Assembly (NCBI RefSeq): GCF_004342985.1
Contig: NZ_SMBO01000001.1
Location: 62,001 to 126,000, forward strand
From: Novosphingobium sp. PhB57
Lineage (GTDB): Bacteria; Pseudomonadota; Alphaproteobacteria; Sphingomonadales; Sphingomonadaceae
Direction: 5' to 3'
Length of the DNA: 64,000 nt
The notes under the pieces are model-generated. The model was not told the origin of the DNA. It made no database searches and saw nothing but the letters and a program-made list of their open reading frames with translations. The position numbers and the translations under genes were made by a program. Below are positions 58,610-64,000 of the stretch, one piece after another; position 1 is the first letter of the stretch, and each line of letters starts with the position of its first letter.

Positions 58610-59820
58610 TGGCCACTGCCGCTCCCGGTTCCGCTTCGGGCGTTCAGCCCGCCAACGTCCGCTACAACCGCAACCGCCGGGGCCAGCTGGCGATCTGGTG
58701 GCAGGAGATCGACCGCACCGTCCTGGCCATCGTGCTGATCCTCATGGGCATCGGCGCCGTGGCGGTGGCGGCCGGTTCGCCCGCGAGTGCGCGGCGCCTG
58801 TCGACCGCGCATGAAAAGCTCTCGCAGCTCCACTTCTTCTGGCTGCACTTGCGCTGGCAGTTCGTGGGCCTTTGCGCGATGTTCTGGGCGTCCAGCCTGT
58901 CGAAGGACAGCGCCCGCCGCGTGGGTATCCTGATTGCCGCGGTCATGCTGGTAGGGCTGGTGCTGGTGCCGGTGATCGGCTCCGAAGTGAACGGCGCGCG
59001 GCGCTGGCTGAAGCTGGGCGTCTCGATCCAGCCGTCGCAGTTCCTGGGCTCCGGCTTCCCGATCCTGCTGGCCTGGATCCTGTCCTGGCGCGCGCGCGAT
59101 CCGCATATTCCGGTGGTGGCGATCTGCTTCTGCCTCATGGGCCTGCTGGGCGCGCTGCTCATGGCGCAGCCGGACTTCGGCTCGACGATGCTGTTTTCCG
59201 GCACGTTCTTCGTGATGATCCTGCTGGCGGGCATACCGCTCAAGCGCATCGGCATGTTCGCCGGGCTGGGCGTCGCGGGTATCGTCCTGATGTATTTCAC
59301 ATACGACAACGGCCGCAACCGCATCGATTCCTTCCTGTCCGGCGGCAATGCCTTCGACCAGGTGGACCTTGCGCAGCGCACGCTCCTGAACGGGGGGTGG
59401 TTCGGGCAGGGCTTCTGGATGGGCGCGCGCAAGATGGCGCTGCCGGAAGCGCATACCGACTACATTTTCTCCGTCATCGGCGAGGAATTCGGGCTGATCG
59501 CCTGCGTCGTCATCGTCATGATCTACCTTGCCCTGCTGACGCGGGTCATGCTGCGTCTCGTGGATGAGGAGGACCTCTTCACCGTGCTCGCCGCCTCGGG
59601 CATCGCCTCGCAGTTTGGCGGGCAGGCTTTCATCAACATCCTGGTCAACCTGCAGCTCTTCCCGTCGAAGGGCATGACCCTGCCGCTGATCAGCTACGGC
59701 GGCTCGTCCACGGTGGCCATGTGCATGACTGTCGGCCTGCTGCTGGCGATCACGCGCCGCAATCCGTTCATCAAGCGCGAAAAGTTCTCACTGCGCGCCG
59801 TTGGAGACTTTTCTTCATGA
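58609..59820 (+). CDS. ftsW: Peptidoglycan polymerase FtsW (SEDS family)
   Basis: 403 residues, about 10 membrane helices. SEDS motifs [35 protein letters not shown] (with the conserved Asp) and [14 protein letters not shown] are present. It polymerises septal glycan with FtsI. The N-terminal 35 residues are cytoplasmic and basic. ATGA overlap with murG. Confidence 0.95.
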   Translation: MATAAPGSASGVQPANVRYNRNRRGQLAIWWQEIDRTVLAIVLILMGIGAVAVAAGSPASARRLSTAHEKLSQLHFFWLHLRWQFVGLCAMFWASSLSKDSARRVGILIAAVMLVGLVLVPVIGSEVNGARRWLKLGVSIQPSQFLGSGFPILLAWILSWRARDPHIPVVAICFCLMGLLGALLMAQPDFGSTMLFSGTFFVMILLAGIPLKRIGMFAGLGVAGIVLMYFTYDNGRNRIDSFLSGGNAFDQVDLAQRTLLNGGWFGQGFWMGARKMALPEAHTDYIFSVIGEEFGLIACVVIVMIYLALLTRVMLRLVDEEDLFTVLAASGIASQFGGQAFINILVNLQLFPSKGMTLPLISYGGSSTVAMCMTVGLLLAITRRNPFIKREKFSLRAVGDFSS

Positions 59821-61024
59821 GTTCGGCCGTATCCGGCTCGGTCAGCCGCCACTACGTCCTCGCCGCGGGCGGAACGGGCGGCCACCTCATCCCCGCCTTC
59901 GCGCTCGCCGCGGAGCTGGACCGTCGCGGCCATCACGTCGCGCTCATCACCGACGAGCGCGGCGCGGCCATTCCCGGCAAGCCCGACTATCTGCCCGCCC
60001 ATGTCCTGCCGCAGGGGCGCATCGCGGGCAAGAATCCGCTGAACTGGCTCAAGGGTTTCAAGGGCATCCTGTCCGGCCGCGCGATGGCGCTGCGCCTGTT
60101 CGAGAGTTTCGAGCCGACTGCCGTGGTCGGCTTCGGCGGCTATCCCGCCTTGCCGACGATGCTCGCCGCCCGTTCGGCGAAGATCCCGACGGTGCTGCAC
60201 GAGCAGAACTCGGTGCTCGGCCGGGTGAATCGCTACTTCGCCGGCAAGGTCAACGCCATCGCCACGGCCTTTGCGCAAGTGGACCGGCTCGATCCGAAGC
60301 TGGCGGAGAAAGTCACGCTGGTCGGCAACCCGGTGCGCGAGGAAGTGCTGGCCCTGCGCGACGCGCCGTTCCCCGAATTCGGCGAGGACAGCCTGCTGCG
60401 CATCCTGGTGACCGGCGGCAGCCAGGGCGCCCGGGTGCTTTCCGAAGTCGTGCCGGACGGCCTTGCCATGCTGCCCCCGGCGCTGTGTTCGCGGCTCCAG
60501 GTGATCCAGCAGTGCCGTCCCGAGGATATCGATGCCGTGCGCGCGCGCTATGCCGGCCACGGCATCCCCGCCGAACTCGCGACTTATTTCGAAGACATGG
60601 CCGAGCGGCTTGCCGGCGCCCATCTCTTCATCGGCCGCTCCGGCGCCTCGACCATCGCGGAGCTTACCGCGGTCGGCCGACCGGCGATCCTGATCCCGCT
60701 GCCGATCGCCACCGACGACCACCAGGCCGCCAATACCCGCGAGATCGTCGCGGCCGGCGGCGCTCGCGCAATCCGACAGGAAAGCTTCACCGCGACCATG
60801 CTCGCGAAACAGATTCAGGCCATGGCCCAGCACCCCGAAACCCTTGCCAACGCCGCTCACGCCTCGTGGAACTGCGGTTATCCCAATGCCGCCAGCGATC
60901 TTGCCGACCTTGTCGAGAGCTTCGGCGCGGCCCCGATCATGGACGTGATCCGCCTGGAGAAGGCCATGCCCGCCAAGGGCGGCGAGGCGCTCGCAAAGAG
61001 CCAGCTCGCGAAGGTGCCCGCACA

Positions 61025-61028
<4 letters not shown>
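59817..61028 (+). CDS. murG: UDP-GlcNAc:lipid I GlcNAc transferase
   Basis: 403 residues. [10 protein letters not shown] at the N-terminus, [26 protein letters not shown] and [22 protein letters not shown] are the MurG signatures. It makes lipid II on the inner face of the membrane. The C-terminal 30 residues extend beyond typical MurG. ATG 59817; stop overlaps murC (GTGA). Confidence 0.95.
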
Positions 61029-62442
<1,414 letters not shown>

Positions 62443-62446
<4 letters not shown>

Positions 62447-63366
62447 GCGAAGCGGCAAGCCTTCCCCAGGTAGCCGGCAAGCTCAAGGCCGATGCGCCGC
62501 TGGCGCCGCTCGTCTGGTTCAAGTCGGGCGGCGCGGCGGAGTGGCTGTTCGAACCGAAGGATCTTGCCGATCTGCAGGGCTTCCTGCGCGATCTCGATCC
62601 GTCGGTCCCGGTCATGGCGCTCGGCCTCGGCTCCAACATGATCGTGCGCGACGGCGGCGTTCCCGGCGTGGTGATCCGCCTCGGCAAGGCTTTCGCGAAA
62701 GTCACCCGCGTGGATGAGGTCACGCTGGAATGCGGCGGCGGCGCCAGCGGCATCCTCGTCTCCTCCATCGCGCGCGACAACGGCATTGCCGGTGTCGAAT
62801 TCCTGCGCTCGATCCCCGGCACGGTCGGCGGCTTCGTGCGCATGAACGGCGGTGCCTATGGCGTCGAGGTCAAGGACGTGCTGGTCGATTGCGACGTGGT
62901 CCTGCGCGACGGTTCGCTGGTCACGCTCGCCAACGCCGACCTCGGCTATACCTATCGTCACTCCGAACTGCCGGAAGGCGCCGTGGTTGTCGCAGCGCGC
63001 TTCAAGGGCCGCGCGGGTGAGCCCGACACGATCCAGGCCGAAATGGACCGCATTTCCGCCAGCCGCGAAGCCAGCCAGCCGCTGCGCAGCAAGACCGGCG
63101 GCTCTACCTTCAAGAACCCCGAGGGCCACAAGGCCTGGCAACTCGTGGATGAAGCCGGATGCCGCGGCCTCACGCTGGGCGGCGCGCAAGTGAGCGAGAA
63201 GCACACCAACTTCCTGCTCAACGTGGCCGAGGCCACCAGCAGCGATATCGAGGCCCTGGGCGAGGAAGTCCGCCGCCGGGTCAAGGAAAACTCGGGCGTG
63301 ACGCTCGAATGGGAAATCCAGCGGGTTGGACTATCCGCTGAAGCAAGAAGTGAGTTGACGCAGTGA
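62443..63366 (+). CDS. murB: UDP-N-acetylenolpyruvoylglucosamine reductase
   Basis: 307 residues from TTG 62443, with GGAGG 6 nt upstream and TTGA overlap with murC. FAD-binding [38 protein letters not shown], and the type II signature [14 protein letters not shown]. It reduces enolpyruvyl-UDP-GlcNAc to UDP-MurNAc with NADPH. Confidence 0.95.
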
Positions 63367-64000
63367 CCCTCCCAAAACTCCACGTCGCAGTCCTGATGGG
63401 CGGTTGGTCGAACGAACGGCCGGTCTCGCTGATGAGCGGCGAGGGCGTGGCCAAGGCGCTTGAGTCCAAGGGCCACAAGGTCACGCGCATCGACATGGAC
63501 CGCGATGTCGCGCTGCGCCTGTCGGAGGCGAAGCCGGACGTCGTGTTCAACGCGCTCCACGGCGCGCCGGGCGAGGACGGCACGGTGCAGGGCATGATGG
63601 ACCTGATGGGCCTTACTTATACCCATTCGGGCCTCGCCACGTCGGTCATCGCCATCGACAAGGAGCTGACCAAGCAGGCGCTCGTGCCTCACGGCATTCC
63701 CATGCCCGGCGGCCGCATCGTCGAGAGCGCGGAAATCCATGAGCGCGATCCGCTGCCGCGTCCCTATGTGCTCAAGCCCGTCAACGAGGGTTCCTCGGTG
63801 GGCGTCGCCATCGTCACCGATGAGGGTAATTACGGTAATCCGATCGCGCCGGACGCCAAGGGCCCGTGGCAGGAATTCGACCGCCTGCTCGCCGAACCCT
63901 TCATTCGCGGCCGGGAACTGACCACCGCCGTGATCGGAGACCGCGCTCTGCTGGTCACCGAACTCAAGCCCAAGTCCGGCTTCTACGACTTCGACGCCAA
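63363..64000 (+). CDS. ddl: D-alanine:D-alanine ligase (3' end outside window)
   Basis: At least 212 residues from GTG 63363, open to the window edge. VAVLMGGWSNERPVSLMSG is the N-terminal motif, FNALHGAPGEDGTVQG the substrate loop, and YVLKPVNEGSSVGVAIV the ATP-grasp segment. It makes the dipeptide used by MurF. GTG overlaps the murB stop. ftsQ, ftsA and ftsZ would be expected next beyond the window. Confidence 0.94.
   Translation, partial: MTLPKLHVAVLMGGWSNERPVSLMSGEGVAKALESKGHKVTRIDMDRDVALRLSEAKPDVVFNALHGAPGEDGTVQGMMDLMGLTYTHSGLATSVIAIDKELTKQALVPHGIPMPGGRIVESAEIHERDPLPRPYVLKPVNEGSSVGVAIVTDEGNYGNPIAPDAKGPWQEFDRLLAEPFIRGRELTTAVIGDRALLVTELKPKSGFYDFDA

Overview
The window reads as a GC-rich chromosomal segment of an alphaproteobacterium of the sphingomonad group, most likely Novosphingobium-like. 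This is inferred from LigI/LigK-type 4,5-protocatechuate pathway enzymes, a large periplasmic GH106 rhamnosidase, a TonB-dependent receptor and the gene order of the division/cell-wall (dcw) cluster. No rRNA, tRNA, phage, insertion sequence or CRISPR array was seen. Most genes sit in tight operons with ATGA, GTGA or TGATG overlaps.

Layout. 1-10.7 kb: a divergent L-rhamnose locus. One arm (minus strand) carries a rhamnulokinase, an L-lactate dehydrogenase and an MFS sugar transporter cut by the window edge. The other arm (plus strand) carries a bifunctional rhamnulose-1-phosphate aldolase/lactaldehyde dehydrogenase, rhamnose isomerase and a secreted GH106 alpha-L-rhamnosidase. Together they can take bound rhamnose to DHAP and pyruvate. 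10.8-13.0 kb: pobR-pobA (4-hydroxybenzoate to protocatechuate). 13.4-19.2 kb: a TolC-like lipoprotein, an HlyD-type adaptor, a Tat-signal OpgD/OpgG-type protein and an OpgH-type glucosyltransferase, probably one operon. 19.3-22.2 kb: a LysR gene divergent from frmA-fghA (formaldehyde detoxification). 22.5-25.3 kb (minus): ligK-ligI, a group II truncated hemoglobin and an L,D-transpeptidase. 25.5-31.1 kb: TetR, TonB receptor, alpha/beta hydrolase and MFS carrier, substrate unknown. 31.3-36.1 kb: purine salvage (permease, guanine deaminase, adenine deaminase, a DUF4269 protein and a phosphoribosyltransferase). 36.2-39.7 kb: two LysR genes and an isovaleryl-CoA-dehydrogenase-like enzyme. 39.8-42.4 kb: an unknown protein behind a strong Fur box, a carboxymuconolactone-decarboxylase-family protein and a sulfotransferase. 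42.6-48.8 kb: ccmAB, pterin carbinolamine dehydratase, an acyltransferase, AlkA, a [2Fe-2S] ferredoxin, cysK and two envelope proteins. 48.97-64.0 kb: the dcw cluster mraZ-rsmH-ftsL-ftsI-murE-murF-mraY-murD-ftsW-murG-murC-murB-ddl, preceded by five MraZ-type repeats and cut in ddl.

The least explained spots are: the Fur-box divergon at 40.2-40.4 kb, where a plus-strand intrinsic terminator has no gene in front of it (possible iron-regulated small RNA); the pump-less TolC/HlyD pair fused to a glucan synthase operon; a 50-nt palindromic element present twice (10.75 and 22.22 kb); and a 15-bp minisatellite that builds an acidic tail on a TetR regulator. Functional assignments come from reading motifs and remembered family features; no database search was run.
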